Shown one piece after another: positions 32,249 to 43,324 of a stretch of DNA of 64,000 nt. The first letter of the stretch is position 1. The number at the start of each line of letters is the position of its first letter. A model generated the notes under the pieces. That model saw only the letters and a list, made by a program, of their open reading frames with translations. It did not search any database and was not told the DNA's origin. This DNA comes from Streptacidiphilus sp. ASG 303 (GTDB lineage Bacteria > Actinomycetota > Actinomycetes > Streptomycetales > Streptomycetaceae): the NCBI RefSeq assembly GCF_020991365.1, contig NZ_JAJLRA010000006.1, forward strand, positions 272,916-336,915, given 5' to 3'. Made by a program: the position numbers and the translations under genes.

Positions 32249-33970
32249 ATGGAACTGCGCACGGAACGGCACCCCCGGGGGGACACCCCCCACCCCGCCC
32301 AGGGGCTGACGGGTGCGGCACTGCTGCTCGGCATCCTGCTCGCGGGCGCCGCGCCCCTCATACCGCTCGCCCTGCTGGTCGGCCGGTACGAGGCGGAGCT
32401 GCTGCCGCTCTTCGCGGTGCCGCTCGCGGTCCTCGTCGCCGCCTGGCGGATCGCCCGCGACCGCGCCCGCGACCAGCTCACCGACCCGCTCACCGGCCTG
32501 CCCAACCGCCAGGCGCTGCTGCTGGCCGCCCGGGCCGCCATCGCCGACGGCAGCACCGCCCCGCCCGCCGACCCCGCCGGCCGGGTGGGGCTGATCCTGC
32601 TCGACCTCGACCGCTTCCGGTCGCTCAACGACACCCTGGGCCACTCCGCCGGCGACCGGCTCCTCGTCCAGATCTCGCGCCGGCTGCACGCCGCCCTCAG
32701 CAGCGGCGGCCTGCTCCCCGCCGAGCCGCGGACCGGCCGCGGCCGCCGCCGCTCCGACGACCCCTTCTCGGTGCTCCCGCCCCCGGTGCAGGGCGTCAGC
32801 CGCGCCGTCGTCGCCCGCATGGGGGGAGACGAGTTCGCCGTCCTGCTCCCCGGCGTGGGGTGCGCGGTCACCCTGCAGCGCCTCGCCCGCGCCCTGATCG
32901 CCGAACTCGCCGCCCCCAGCCGGGTCGACGGCCTGCTCGTGGTGCTGGAGGCCAGCGCCGGCGTCTGCATCTTCCCCGACCACGCCCCCGACGCCGAGTC
33001 CCTGCTGCGCCGCGCGGACGTCGCCATGGGCCACGCCCAGCGCGGCCGCACCGGCGTGGAGGTGTACGACCAGGAGCGCGATGCCGACACGCCCGTCCGC
33101 GTGGGCCTGCTCGGCGACCTGCGGCGCGCCCTGGAGGCGGGCGAGGTCGAGCTGCACTACCAGCCGAAGGTCGCCTTCGACGGCCGTGTCGTCGGCCTGG
33201 AGGCGCTGCTGCGCTGGGAGCGCCCCGGCCGGGGCCGGATCAGCCCGGAGGAGTTCGTCGGGCTGGCCGAGTCCAGCGGCCTGATGCCCCGCCTCACCGA
33301 CTACGTCCTGGACGCCGCCGTCCACCAGCTCGCCGAGTGGCGCTCCCAGGGACTGGAGGTGCAGGTCGCGGTCAACGTCTCGCCCCGCGACGTGCTCACC
33401 CCGGGCTTCGCGGCCGGCGTCGCCGACCGCCTCGCCCGCGCGGCCGTGCCGCCGCAGGCCCTCCAGCTGGAGATCACCGAGCGGATGCTGCTGGACGACT
33501 CGCACCGTGCCGCCGACACCCTGGACGAGCTGCGCCGCTACGGGGTCGGCATGTCCCTGGACGACTTCGGGACCGGCCACTCCTCCCTCGTGCGGCTGCG
33601 CAGCCTCCCCGTCGGCGAGCTCAAGATCGACCGGTCGTTCGTCTCCCGGATGGTCGCCGACGCCCACGACGCGGCGGTGGTCCGCTGCTCGGTCCAGCTG
33701 GCCCACTCGCTCGGCCTGACCGTGGTCGCCGAGGGCGTGGAGGACGACGAGACCTGGGAGCGGCTGCACGGCATGGGCGTCGACGCGGTGCAGGGCTGGC
33801 TGGTCTCCGCCGCCCTCCCCGCCGACCAGGCCTCCGCCTGGCTGCGGGTGCGGCGCACCGCCGCGCCGGCGCCGGAGCTGGTGGCCCCCGCCGCCCCGCC
33901 GCCGGTACCGGCCCTGCCCCAGGAGCCGCTGCTGCCGCCGGACCCCGCCGCCCAGGCCCCGCCCGCGTAG
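32249..33970 (+). CDS. rmdB: GGDEF-EAL c-di-GMP turnover protein, RmdB type
   Basis: 573 aa from an ATG with GGAGG eight bases upstream. Two N-terminal membrane segments (ALLLGILLAGAAPLIPLALL, LPLFAVPLAVLVAAW). GGDEF motif intact at 192-196; the inhibitory RxxD site is absent, and a ~35-residue insert precedes the motif. EAL domain complete: EAL at 318, NVSP, EITE, DDFGTG, KID, EGVE, so phosphodiesterase activity is expected. Position next to ligA matches S. coelicolor rmdB (SCO5495), known to hydrolyse c-di-GMP and influence morphological development. The symbol rests on architecture and remembered synteny. Pro-rich C-terminal tail. Confidence 0.85.
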   Translation: MELRTERHPRGDTPHPAQGLTGAALLLGILLAGAAPLIPLALLVGRYEAELLPLFAVPLAVLVAAWRIARDRARDQLTDPLTGLPNRQALLLAARAAIADGSTAPPADPAGRVGLILLDLDRFRSLNDTLGHSAGDRLLVQISRRLHAALSSGGLLPAEPRTGRGRRRSDDPFSVLPPPVQGVSRAVVARMGGDEFAVLLPGVGCAVTLQRLARALIAELAAPSRVDGLLVVLEASAGVCIFPDHAPDAESLLRRADVAMGHAQRGRTGVEVYDQERDADTPVRVGLLGDLRRALEAGEVELHYQPKVAFDGRVVGLEALLRWERPGRGRISPEEFVGLAESSGLMPRLTDYVLDAAVHQLAEWRSQGLEVQVAVNVSPRDVLTPGFAAGVADRLARAAVPPQALQLEITERMLLDDSHRAADTLDELRRYGVGMSLDDFGTGHSSLVRLRSLPVGELKIDRSFVSRMVADAHDAAVVRCSVQLAHSLGLTVVAEGVEDDETWERLHGMGVDAVQGWLVSAALPADQASAWLRVRRTAAPAPELVAPAAPPPVPALPQEPLLPPDPAAQAPPA

Positions 33971-34479
33971 CCCCGTCCCGGTAGCCCCGTCCCTGCAGTC
34001 CCGTCCCTGCAGTCCTGCCTCTCGGTCCCGCGGCGTGCCCGCCACCGGGTGCCGGCCCCGCCCGGTCCGCGCCGGCACCCGCTGCTGCCGCCGCGCCTCG
34101 CGCGTCGCACATCACGCCCCCGTCGCCGCCGTCCCCGTGCCCACCGCCCCCCGTGCCCACCGCCCCCCGTGCCCGCCGCCGTCCCCGGGGCCGCGGGCGG
34201 AGCCGGCCCGCCGTGGCCCGCCCCGCCGCCGCCCGCGGCCCGCCTCCCCGGCCGTCCGCCGCCGCCCCGGCGGGGCGCCCCGCGGTACCCGCGGCCCGCG
34301 CACGGCGGCCCGCGTCCGCGTCCGCGCCCCGGCCGCCCGTCCGGTGTCCGCCCGCCCGACCCCCCGCGGGGCCATAGGATGGGGTCCACAGAGCAAGAGG
34401 ACGGACAGGCCGCGCAGGCCGCCGTCCGGGCCGTTCCCCGCGACCGGCCTCACCAGAACTCACCCTTGAGGATCGCTGC
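33971..34479 (+). other. Repeat-rich intergenic region rmdB to gatC
   Basis: No gene supported. It holds 15-base repeats (GTAGCCCCGTCCC, CCCGTCCCTGCAGTC) right after the rmdB stop (33971-34015), a 16-base triple repeat with CCCGTGCCCACCGCC (34134-34180), long G/C hairpin-prone stretches, and the gatC promoter near its end. Confidence 0.5.
34375..34380 (+). promoter_or_regulatory. -10 element of the gatCAB operon
   Basis: TAGGAT about 100 bases before gatC; a leader of ~90 bases is predicted. No good -35 at 17-18 bases. Confidence 0.45.
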
Positions 34480-34776
34480 ATGCCTGGCATCACGCGCGAG
34501 GAGGTCGCCCACCTCGCCCGGCTGTCGCGTCTTGAGCTGAAGGACGAAGAGCTCGACCACTTCGCCGAGCAGCTCGACGTGATCATCGGCGCGGTCGCCC
34601 GCGTTTCCGAGGTCGCCGGACAGGACGTCCCGCCGACCTCCCACCCGCTGCCGCTGACCAACGTCATGCGCGCCGACGAGGTGCGGCCGTCGCTGACCCC
34701 CGCCGAGGCCCTGGCCGGCGCCCCGGCGTCGGAGGAGCAGCGCTTCCGCGTCCCGCAGATCCTCGGGGAGGACTGA
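34480..34776 (+). CDS. gatC: Asp/Glu-tRNA amidotransferase subunit C
   Basis: 98 aa. Starts [20 protein letters not shown], the GatC signature; [11 protein letters not shown] and a C-terminal VLRADE-like segment ([18 protein letters not shown]) follow. It wraps and stabilises GatA-GatB. GAGGATCG precedes the ATG. Two bases separate its stop from gatA. Confidence 0.96.
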   Translation: MPGITREEVAHLARLSRLELKDEELDHFAEQLDVIIGAVARVSEVAGQDVPPTSHPLPLTNVMRADEVRPSLTPAEALAGAPASEEQRFRVPQILGED

Positions 34777-34778
34777 CC

Positions 34779-36268
<1,490 letters not shown>

Positions 36269-36272
<4 letters not shown>

Positions 36273-36526
36273 GCAGTTCCTCGAAGGGCGGCAAGGCCGC
36301 GCAGCTCAAGGGTTTCAAGCACTCCCGCCCCGGCCTGTACCTGGGCATCGGCAGCAGCGCCTTCGGCGCCCTCGGCATCCTCCGCGATGTCAAGAAGGCC
36401 CGGGGGGACAGCGACACCCTGAAGCTGGTCAACGCGGTGGTCGCCGCCGTCGCGCTGGTCACCAGCACCGCGCTGCTGATCCGCGAGCTGAAGCAGCTGG
36501 GCGACGACGACGTCCTGCTGGGCTGA
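36269..36526 (+). CDS. Small membrane protein between gatA and gatB
   Basis: 85 aa from a GTG that overlaps the gatA stop, with GGAGGAGG ten bases upstream. Basic N-terminus ([18 protein letters not shown]), then hydrophobic [16 protein letters not shown] and [19 protein letters not shown], ending acidic (GDDDVLLG). Likely two membrane passes. I recall a similar gene in this place in other Streptomyces; function unknown. Strong translational coupling suggests it is made in proportion to GatA. Confidence 0.8.
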
Positions 36527-36608
36527 GGCCCCGCCGGAGCCGGCCGGTGCCCCGGGGCACCGGCCGGCTCCCCCAGAACCTTTCCGTGAACGTGAAGAAG
36601 GGGACGCT

Positions 36609-38114
36609 GTGAGCGTCGTGAACCTGGTGTCGTTCGAGGACGCCCTGGCGTCGTACGACCCGGTGATGGGCCTGGAGGTCCACGTCGAGCTGGGCACCGC
36701 CACCAAGATGTTCTGCGGGTGCTCGACCGCCCTCGGCGCCGAGCCCAACTCCCAGGTCTGCCCGACCTGCCTCGGCATGCCCGGTGCGCTGCCGGTGGTC
36801 AACGCCGCCGCCGTGGAGTCCGCGGTCCGGATCGGCCTGGCGCTGAACTGCGAGATCGCCGAGTGGTGCCGGTTCGCCCGGAAGAACTACTTCTACCCGG
36901 ACATGCCGAAGAACTTCCAGACCTCGCAGTACGACGAGCCGATCGCCTTCGACGGCCACCTGGACGTCGAGGTCGACGGCGAGGTCTTCCGGGTCGACAT
37001 CGAGCGCGCCCACATGGAGGAGGACACCGGCAAGTCCTCCCACATCGGCGGCGCCACCGGCCGCATCCACGGCGCCGAGTACTCCCTGCTCGACTACAAC
37101 CGGGCCGGCATCCCGCTGATCGAGATCGTCACCAAGCCGATCACCGGCGCGGGCGCGAAGGCCCCCGAGGTCGCCAAGGCGTACGTCGCCGAGCTGCGCG
37201 AGCTCATCCGGGCGCTGGGCGTCTCCGAGGCCCGCATGGAGATGGGCCAGATGCGCTGCGACGTCAACCTCTCGCTGCGCCCGATCGGCCAGGAGAAGTT
37301 CGGCACCCGCTCCGAGACGAAGAACGTCAACTCGCTGCGCTCGGTCGAGCGCGCCGCCCGCTTCGAGATCCAGCGGCACGCCGCCGTGCTCTCCGAGGGC
37401 GGTACCATCGTCCAGGAGACCCGCCACTTCCACGAGGACGAGGGCACGACCACCTCCGGCCGCGTCAAGGAGGAGGCGGAGGACTACCGCTACTTCCCCG
37501 AGCCGGACCTCGTGCCCGTCGCGCCGGCCCGGGACTGGGTCGAGGAGCTGCGCGCCTCCCTGCCCGAGCTGCCGCGGCTGCGCCGCCGCCGGCTCCAGCA
37601 GGAGTGGGGCCTGTCCGACAAGGACATGCAGTCCGTCCTCAACGCCGGCGCCATCGAGCCGATCCTGGAGACCGTCGCCGCCGGCGCCCCCGCCGACCAG
37701 GCCCGCAAGTGGTGGATGGGCGAGCTGGCCCGCCGCGCCAACGAGTCCGGCACCGACCTCACCGCCCAGCCCATCACCCCGGCCCAGGTGGCCCGGATCT
37801 GCGCGCTGGTCGCCGAGGGCTCCCTCAACGACAAGCTGGCCCGCCAGGTCATCGAGGGCGTCCTGAACGGCGAGGGCGGGCCCGACGAGGTCGTCGCCGC
37901 GCGCGGCCTGGCCGTCGTCTCCGACGACTCGGCGCTCGGCACCGCCGTCGACGAGGCCATCGCCGCCAACCCGGGCGTCGCCGACAAGGTCCGCTCCGGC
38001 AAGGTCGCCGCCGCCGGCGCCCTGGTCGGCGCGGTCATGAAGGCCACCCGGGGCCAGGCCGACGCCGCCCGCGTCAAGGAGCTCGTCCTGGAGCGGCTCG
38101 GCGTCGAGGGCTGA
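36609..38114 (+). CDS. gatB: Asp/Glu-tRNA amidotransferase subunit B
   Basis: 501 aa from a GTG with AAGGGG upstream. Phosphorylates and amidates Glu-tRNA(Gln) (and Asp-tRNA(Asn)). Seen: [60 protein letters not shown], and the C-terminal YqeY-like helical tail ([19 protein letters not shown]). Full length. The gap from the small membrane gene is 82 bases. Confidence 0.97.
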   Translation: MSVVNLVSFEDALASYDPVMGLEVHVELGTATKMFCGCSTALGAEPNSQVCPTCLGMPGALPVVNAAAVESAVRIGLALNCEIAEWCRFARKNYFYPDMPKNFQTSQYDEPIAFDGHLDVEVDGEVFRVDIERAHMEEDTGKSSHIGGATGRIHGAEYSLLDYNRAGIPLIEIVTKPITGAGAKAPEVAKAYVAELRELIRALGVSEARMEMGQMRCDVNLSLRPIGQEKFGTRSETKNVNSLRSVERAARFEIQRHAAVLSEGGTIVQETRHFHEDEGTTTSGRVKEEAEDYRYFPEPDLVPVAPARDWVEELRASLPELPRLRRRRLQQEWGLSDKDMQSVLNAGAIEPILETVAAGAPADQARKWWMGELARRANESGTDLTAQPITPAQVARICALVAEGSLNDKLARQVIEGVLNGEGGPDEVVAARGLAVVSDDSALGTAVDEAIAANPGVADKVRSGKVAAAGALVGAVMKATRGQADAARVKELVLERLGVEG

Positions 38115-38201
38115 GCCCCGCACCGCGCCCCTCCCGCACCGCGCCCCGGACCCCGACGGTCCGAGGACCCCGGCCGGAGTCCCTGGGGCACTCCGGCCCC
38201 C

Positions 38202-38242
38202 ACGGCGCCGCCGCCCCCCGCACCCGGGGGCGGCGGCGCCGT
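38202..38242 (+). terminator. gatB operon terminator
   Basis: Exact 17-base arms (38202-38218, 38226-38242) with a 7-base loop, 88 bases after the gatB stop. Confidence 0.6.
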
Positions 38243-38255
38243 CGCACGTCCCCCT

Positions 38256-38360
38256 CCTGAGCCGTCCCGCCCCCGTCCTGAGCCGTCCCGCCTCCGTCCT
38301 GAGCCGTCCCGCCTCCGTCCTGAGCCGTCGTGCCCCCGTCCTGAGCCGTCCCGCCCCCGC
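38256..38360 (+). repeat. 21-bp intergenic minisatellite, five copies
   Basis: Units CCTGAGCCGTCCCGCCCCCG plus T, with C/T variants, start at 38256, 38277, 38298, 38319 and 38340; a decayed sixth (CCTAAGG..) follows. Directly contiguous, so not a CRISPR. Confidence 0.85.
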
Positions 38361-38494
38361 CCTAAGGCGTCCGGGCCCGGGAGGATGCGGCAGCCTGCCG
38401 ATGCGGCGCACCCCCCTGGGCGAGGAGTCTCGTACCAGGACGACAGCCCGGCCGGTCCGGCCGGGCCCGGGAACCCACGAGGGGGCAGACCGCC

Positions 38495-38692
38495 GTGATG
38501 GAGTACGAGTTCATGCACTACCGCGCCAGGGACCTGCAGCTCCAGGCCGCCCGCCGGCGGCTGGTCCTGGAGGCGCAGGCCGCCCGCCGCGAGCGGTCGG
38601 GGAACCGTCCCGGACTGCTGCGCCGCCTGGCCGGCTCCGTGCGGGCCGCCGCCGCGCCGGAGGCCGCGCCGCAGCGGCTGCGCGAGTGCTGA
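38495..38692 (+). CDS. Small basic protein, unknown function
   Basis: 65 aa, starting with two ATGs (38495, 38498); GAGGGGGCAGACC lies upstream. Sequence MMEYEFMHYRARDLQLQAARRR.. is helix-forming, with many Arg/Gln/Ala and heptad-like spacing, then RPGLLRRLAGSVRAA. No signal peptide. The N-terminal pattern (YEF.H.RA..L...A) is one I associate with small conserved Streptomyces proteins. Function unknown. Confidence 0.55.
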   Translation: MMEYEFMHYRARDLQLQAARRRLVLEAQAARRERSGNRPGLLRRLAGSVRAAAAPEAAPQRLREC

Positions 38693-38912
38693 CCAGCGGG
38701 CCGGCCGCGGGAGCGGCGGCTGCGGACACCGGGGGGAGGGACGCCGAGGGCGCCCTCCCCCCGGGCCTTCCCGCCCCGGCCGTCCCCGCACCGTCGCCGG
38801 CCCTGTCCGCCCCCGCCCCTGCTCCGCCCCGCCGCGGGCCCGTCGCCGCCCCGCCGCCGGCCGCCGCCCCGGTCGCCGCGGCAATCCCGGCGACGCCGTC
38901 CGACCCGTGTGG

Positions 38913-38918
38913 CATGCT
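38913..38918 (+). promoter_or_regulatory. Possible -10 of the LuxR regulator gene
   Basis: CATGCT with seven bases to GTG 38926; imperfect hexamer but right spacing for a leaderless start. Confidence 0.3.
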
Positions 38919-38925
38919 CGGCGCC

Positions 38926-41900
38926 GTGGAGCACAGATCCGTCAGCCCCGTCTTCGTCGGCCGCGGCCGGGAGCTCGCCGCTCTCACCGAGGCCCTCGGG
39001 CGCGCCGGCGCGGGCCGGCCGCAGGCCCTGCTCGTCGGCGGCGAGGCCGGGGTCGGCAAGACCCGCCTGCTGGAGGAGTTCCTGGCGGCCGCCCGCGCCG
39101 CGGGCGCCGTCACCGCGCTCGGCGGCTGTCCGGAGGTCGGCGCCGAGGGGCTGCCGTACGCGCCGCTGGCCACCGCCCTGCGCCGGCTCCACCGGGAGCT
39201 CGGCGGCGAGCTGGAGCAGGCCGCCGACGGCCGCGAGGGCAGCCTCGCCCGGCTGCTGCCCGACTTCGGCGAGGCCGCGCCCGAGTCCAGCGACGAGTAC
39301 GGCCGCGCCCGGCTCTTCGAGCACACCGCCCGGCTCTTCGAGCGCCTCGCCGCCGACCGCACCCTCGTCCTCGCCGTCGAGGACCTCCACTGGTCCGACC
39401 GCTCCACCCGCGAACTCCTCGCCTACCTCGTCCGCACCCTGCACAGCGCCCGGGTCGTGGTCGTCGCCACCTACCGCACCGACGACCTGCACCGCCGCCA
39501 CCCCCTGCGGCCGTACCTCGCCGAACTGGAGCGGCTGCGCACCGTGCAGCGCCTGGAGCTGTCCCGCTTCGCCCGTGCCGAGGTCGAGCAGCAGCTCGCC
39601 GGCATCCTCGCCACCGACGCCCCGGACCGCGAGCTGGTCGCCCGCATCCACCGCCGCTCCGAGGGCAACCCCTTCTTCGTGGAGGAGCTGGCCTGCTGCG
39701 CCACCGAGGGCTGCGACGTCGGCCTCAGCGACTCCCTCCGCGACATCCTGCTGGTCCGCGTCGAGGCCCTGCCCGAGCGGGCGCAGGCCGTGGTCAGGAC
39801 CGCCGCCGAGGGCGGCTCCGCCGTCGAGCACGGACTGCTCGCCGCGGTCCTCGCGATGCCCGAGGACGACCTGATCGAGGCGCTGCGCGCCGCCGTCGGC
39901 GCCAGCATCCTCGTCCCCGACCCGGAGACCGAGGGCTACCGCTTCCGCCACGCCCTGGTCCGCGAGGCCGTCGTGGACGACCTGCTGCCCGGCGAGCGCA
40001 GCCGCGTCAACCGCCGCTACGCCGAGGCCCTGGAGGCCGACCCCCACCTCGTCTCCTGCGACGCGCGGGCCGCCCGCCTCGCCAGCTACTGGTACCACGC
40101 CCGCGACGCCGCCCGCGCCCTGCCCGCCGCCCTGCACGCCGGCCGGGAGGCCCGCCGCCGCCACGCCTCCGCCGAGCAGCTGCGGATGCTGGAGCGCGCC
40201 CTGGAGCTCTGGGATGACGTGCCCGGGGAGGTGCTGGAGGGCCTGCGGCCCTACGACCACGCCGACGAGTCCTACCCGCCGTGCGGCTGCGACCCCGCCC
40301 CCCACGGTGAGGGCTGCGGGCGGCTGCGCTTCGCGGACGTCCTCGCCGAGGCCACCGTGGCGGCCCGCCGCGCCGGGGACCGCGACCGCGGCCTGCGGTT
40401 CGTCAAGACGGCGCTCCGCCAGGTCGACGAGGCCGCCGAGCCCGAGCGGGCCGCCTGGTTCTGGCTCCAGCGCGCCCGGGCCGTCCGCTCCTACAACGGC
40501 ACCTTCGGCGCCGCCGAGCTGGAGCGCGCCCGTTCGCTCGTCGAGGGGCGCCCCCCGTCCGCCGTCCAGGCCGACGTGCTCGGCCGGATCGCCGCCAACG
40601 GCATGCTGGACCGGCCCGAACCCGCCCACGTCGGCATCGCGGAGCGCGCCGCCGCCATGGCCCGCGAGGTCGGCGCCCCCGCCGTGGAGCTGCACGCCCT
40701 GCTCACCCTGGGCAAGCTGCGCTGCGACTTCGGGGAGCCCGAGGCCGGCCTCGCCGGCCTGCGCGAGGTCCGCGTCCGCGCCGCCGGCCTCGGCGACCCG
40801 GACCTGCACTGCCGGGCCGTCAACAACCTCGCCTCCCTCCTGGAGCAGCTCGGCCGGTCCGAGGAGGCGGCCGAGGCCGCCCGCGAGGGCCTGGAGCTCT
40901 CCCGCCGGTACGGGATGGTCCGCTACAACGGCGCCCTGCTGGCGGGCAACCTCGCGGAGTCCCTGATCGCCTCGGGGCGCACGGAGGAGGCCGCCGCCCT
41001 GCTGGCCGCGTGGGAGGACGAGGTGGACGGCTCCGCCCACGACGACTTCCTGGAGCGCCTCGCGGGCGAGCTGGCCCTGCTGCGTGACGACCCGGCGGAG
41101 GCCGCCCGCCGCCTGGCCGCGGCCCGCGCCCGCATCGAGACCCCCCAGCCGCAGAAGCTGCTGCCCGGCGCCGACCTGGCGCTGCGGACCGCCGCCCGCA
41201 CCGGCCGGTTCGACGACGTCCGGACCGAGCTGCTGGCCGCCGTCGACGGCGGGCTCCCCGCCGGGTGCGACCACTACGCCTGGCCCCTGCTCACCCACGC
41301 CGCCGCGGCCGAGGCCGACTCCCGGGGGCTGCCCGCCGCCGACCCGGGCCGGGCCGGGATGCTGGACCGCATCCGGGCGGCCGCCGCGCCGCTGTCGCGC
41401 GCGGTGCCCCTGTACGAGGGCTGGGCCCTGCTCCTCGACGCCGAACTCGCCCGTGCCGAGGGCCGAGACACCCCCGCGGCGTGGCTCCCCGCCGTGGAGG
41501 CGCTGCGCGGCACCGGCAGGCCCTACCCGCTGGCCCTCGCGCTGCTGCGGGCCGCCGAGGCGCACGCCGCGGCGGGGGACCGCGACCGGGCCGGCGGCCT
41601 GCTCCGCGACGCCGCCCACGAGGCCCGCCGCCGCGGCGACGCGTTCCTGCTGCGGGAGGCCGCGTCGCTCGCGGACCGGGCCCGCCTGCCCCTGGACGGC
41701 GGGGCCGCCGCCGCGGCGCCCGCCCCCGCCGCACCCGCGGACCCCGTCGCCGCCCTGGGCCTCACCGCCCGCGAACGGGACGTCCTGCGGCTGCTGGCCC
41801 TGGGCCGCACCAACCGTCAGATCGCCGAGGAGCTCTACATCTCGCCGAAGACGGCCAGCGTGCACGTGTCCAACATCCTCGGCAAGCTCGCCGTCGCCGG

Positions 41901-41976
41901 GCGCGGCGAGGCGGCGGCGCTGGCGCACCGGATGCGCCTCTTCCCGGAGGACGCGGGCGCGGCCGCGGCGGTCTGA
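38926..41976 (+). CDS. Large LuxR-family (LAL/MalT-like) ATPase regulator
   Basis: 1016 aa from GTG 38926 (MEHRSVSPVFVGRGRELAAL); an ATG four codons earlier is also possible. N-terminal AAA ATPase: Walker A GGEAGVGKTRLL near residues 39-48, Walker B-like LVLAVEDLHWSD, sensor ATYRTDDLHRRHP. Middle ~500 residues are TPR-like helices (AARAALPAALHAG, NNLASLLEQLGRSEEA). C-terminal LuxR HTH at ~946-1008: LTARERDVLRLLALGRTNRQ, then ISPKTASVHVSNIL. Likely ligand-responsive transcription activator; ligand and targets unknown. Confidence 0.92.
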   Translation: MEHRSVSPVFVGRGRELAALTEALGRAGAGRPQALLVGGEAGVGKTRLLEEFLAAARAAGAVTALGGCPEVGAEGLPYAPLATALRRLHRELGGELEQAADGREGSLARLLPDFGEAAPESSDEYGRARLFEHTARLFERLAADRTLVLAVEDLHWSDRSTRELLAYLVRTLHSARVVVVATYRTDDLHRRHPLRPYLAELERLRTVQRLELSRFARAEVEQQLAGILATDAPDRELVARIHRRSEGNPFFVEELACCATEGCDVGLSDSLRDILLVRVEALPERAQAVVRTAAEGGSAVEHGLLAAVLAMPEDDLIEALRAAVGASILVPDPETEGYRFRHALVREAVVDDLLPGERSRVNRRYAEALEADPHLVSCDARAARLASYWYHARDAARALPAALHAGREARRRHASAEQLRMLERALELWDDVPGEVLEGLRPYDHADESYPPCGCDPAPHGEGCGRLRFADVLAEATVAARRAGDRDRGLRFVKTALRQVDEAAEPERAAWFWLQRARAVRSYNGTFGAAELERARSLVEGRPPSAVQADVLGRIAANGMLDRPEPAHVGIAERAAAMAREVGAPAVELHALLTLGKLRCDFGEPEAGLAGLREVRVRAAGLGDPDLHCRAVNNLASLLEQLGRSEEAAEAAREGLELSRRYGMVRYNGALLAGNLAESLIASGRTEEAAALLAAWEDEVDGSAHDDFLERLAGELALLRDDPAEAARRLAAARARIETPQPQKLLPGADLALRTAARTGRFDDVRTELLAAVDGGLPAGCDHYAWPLLTHAAAAEADSRGLPAADPGRAGMLDRIRAAAAPLSRAVPLYEGWALLLDAELARAEGRDTPAAWLPAVEALRGTGRPYPLALALLRAAEAHAAAGDRDRAGGLLRDAAHEARRRGDAFLLREAASLADRARLPLDGGAAAAAPAPAAPADPVAALGLTARERDVLRLLALGRTNRQIAEELYISPKTASVHVSNILGKLAVAGRGEAAALAHRMRLFPEDAGAAAAV

Positions 41977-41997
41977 GGACCGGCGCGGTCCCGTGCC

Positions 41998-42016
41998 CCG
42001 TGACGCACCGTCACGG
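41998..42016. terminator. Convergent terminator
   Basis: CCGTGACG and CGTCACGG around a 3-base loop between the LuxR regulator gene and the sugar dehydrogenase gene, which converge here. Confidence 0.5.
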
Positions 42017-42041
42017 AGCCGCCGGGGCGGGCCCGCCGCGG

Positions 42042-43169
42042 TCAGGGGGCGGTGAGCCGCAGCACCCGGTCGTCCTGCGGGGCGGGCTCCCCGCGGCCGT
42101 CGGTGTTGCCGGTCACCACCCACAGCGAGCCGTCGGGGGCCGCCGCCACCGTGCGCAGCCGCCCGTACACCCCCGTCAGCTCCGCCTGCGGGGTGCCGGC
42201 CGTGCCGTCGCCGCGCAGCGGGACCCGCCACAGCCGCCGGCCCCGCAGCGCCGCGACCCACAGCGCGCCGTGCCAGTACGCCAGTCCGCTGGGGGACGCC
42301 TCGGCGGGGCGCCACTGGACGACCGGGTCGGTGAAGCCGGCCCGGTGCGCCCGGCCCTCCACCACGGGCCACCCGTAGTTCCCGCCCGGCCGGACCAGGT
42401 TGAGCTCGTCCCAGGTGTCCTGGCCGAACTCGGTGGCCCACAGCCGCCCGCGGGAGTCCCAGGCCAGGCCCTGCACGTTGCGGTGGCCCAGGCTGTAGAC
42501 GGGGGAGCCGGGGAAGGGGTTGCCGGGCGCCGGCCGCCCGTCGGCGGTGATCCGCAGGATCTTGCCGCCCAGGGAGGCCCGGTCCTGGGCGAGGGGGCGC
42601 CGTCCGGTCTCGCCGGTCCCCGCGTACAGGTACCCGTCGGGTCCGAAGGCGATCCGGCCGCCGTCGTGGAACGTCCCCCGCGGGATGCCGGCCAGCACGG
42701 TGCGCGGCGGGCCCAGCCGCCGTCCGTCCCAGCGCATCCGCACGATCCGGTTGTCGGCGGCGGTGGTGAGGTACGCGTACACCCACGGCCGCGCCCCGGC
42801 GTGCGGGGGCACCGCGAGGCCCAGCAGGCCGCCCTCGCCCTCGGCGGCCACCCCCGGCACCCGCCCGGCCGGCGACCGGCGGCCCCCGGCCGCCAGGCGC
42901 ACGACCTCCCCGGTGCCCCGCTCCGCCACCAGCGCGGACCCGTCCGGCAGGAAGGCGACGCCCCAGGGCACCGGCAGCCGCTCGGCCACCGTGCCCGCCA
43001 CCCGCACCGCGGCGGCCGCGGGCGGCCGCGTCCCGGAGGTCTGCCGCTGTGCGGCCGGGGGCGACCCGCCCGGTCCGCCCGCCGCCCCCGACGTGCAGCC
43101 CGCCGCGGGCAGCAGCCCGACCGCCACCGTCACCGCCACCGCCGCCGCCGTCCTCCGCAGTCCCCGCAC
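42042..43169 (-). CDS. PQQ-dependent sugar dehydrogenase-like lipoprotein
   Basis: 375 aa from the GTG at 43169, with GGAGG seven bases upstream; a longer frame to 43346 runs over the divergent promoter and is rejected. Signal peptide RRTAAAVAVTVAVGLLPAAGC suggests a lipoprotein with Cys25. Six-bladed propeller of the glucose/sorbosone dehydrogenase family: LPVPWGVAFLPDG, EGGLLGLAVPP, FHDGGRIAFGPDGYLYAGTG, GHRNVQGLAWD, NYGWP. Acts outside the membrane. The true substrate is unknown. Confidence 0.88.
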   Translation of the reverse strand: MRGLRRTAAAVAVTVAVGLLPAAGCTSGAAGGPGGSPPAAQRQTSGTRPPAAAAVRVAGTVAERLPVPWGVAFLPDGSALVAERGTGEVVRLAAGGRRSPAGRVPGVAAEGEGGLLGLAVPPHAGARPWVYAYLTTAADNRIVRMRWDGRRLGPPRTVLAGIPRGTFHDGGRIAFGPDGYLYAGTGETGRRPLAQDRASLGGKILRITADGRPAPGNPFPGSPVYSLGHRNVQGLAWDSRGRLWATEFGQDTWDELNLVRPGGNYGWPVVEGRAHRAGFTDPVVQWRPAEASPSGLAYWHGALWVAALRGRRLWRVPLRGDGTAGTPQAELTGVYGRLRTVAAAPDGSLWVVTGNTDGRGEPAPQDDRVLRLTAP

Positions 43170-43311
43170 GCGCCCGCCTCCGGTCCTCCGCCTCCCTCCA
43201 CCCTGCCCCCGGAGCGGCCGCCGCAGCCACCGCTGCGGGGAACGGGCGGCGGGAGGCAGCGGGGGAGCCGCCCGCGGGAAGGAGCGGAGGGGGGCAGGCG
43301 GCGGGAGGGCA

Positions 43312-43317
43312 TAGATT
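43312..43317 (+). promoter_or_regulatory. -10 element of the hydroxyacid dehydrogenase gene, leaderless
   Basis: TAGATT, seven bases, then ATG 43325. Confidence 0.55.
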
Positions 43318-43324
43318 CGGACCC

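Larger units (their letters stand above)
38115..38494 (+). other. Intergenic region gatB to small ORF
   Basis: Holds the gatB terminator, five 21-base repeats and no gene. The strand has high C content throughout. Confidence 0.5.

Noticed and set aside
38256..38360. CRISPR array
   Set aside because: Repeats are contiguous without spacers and no cas genes are near.
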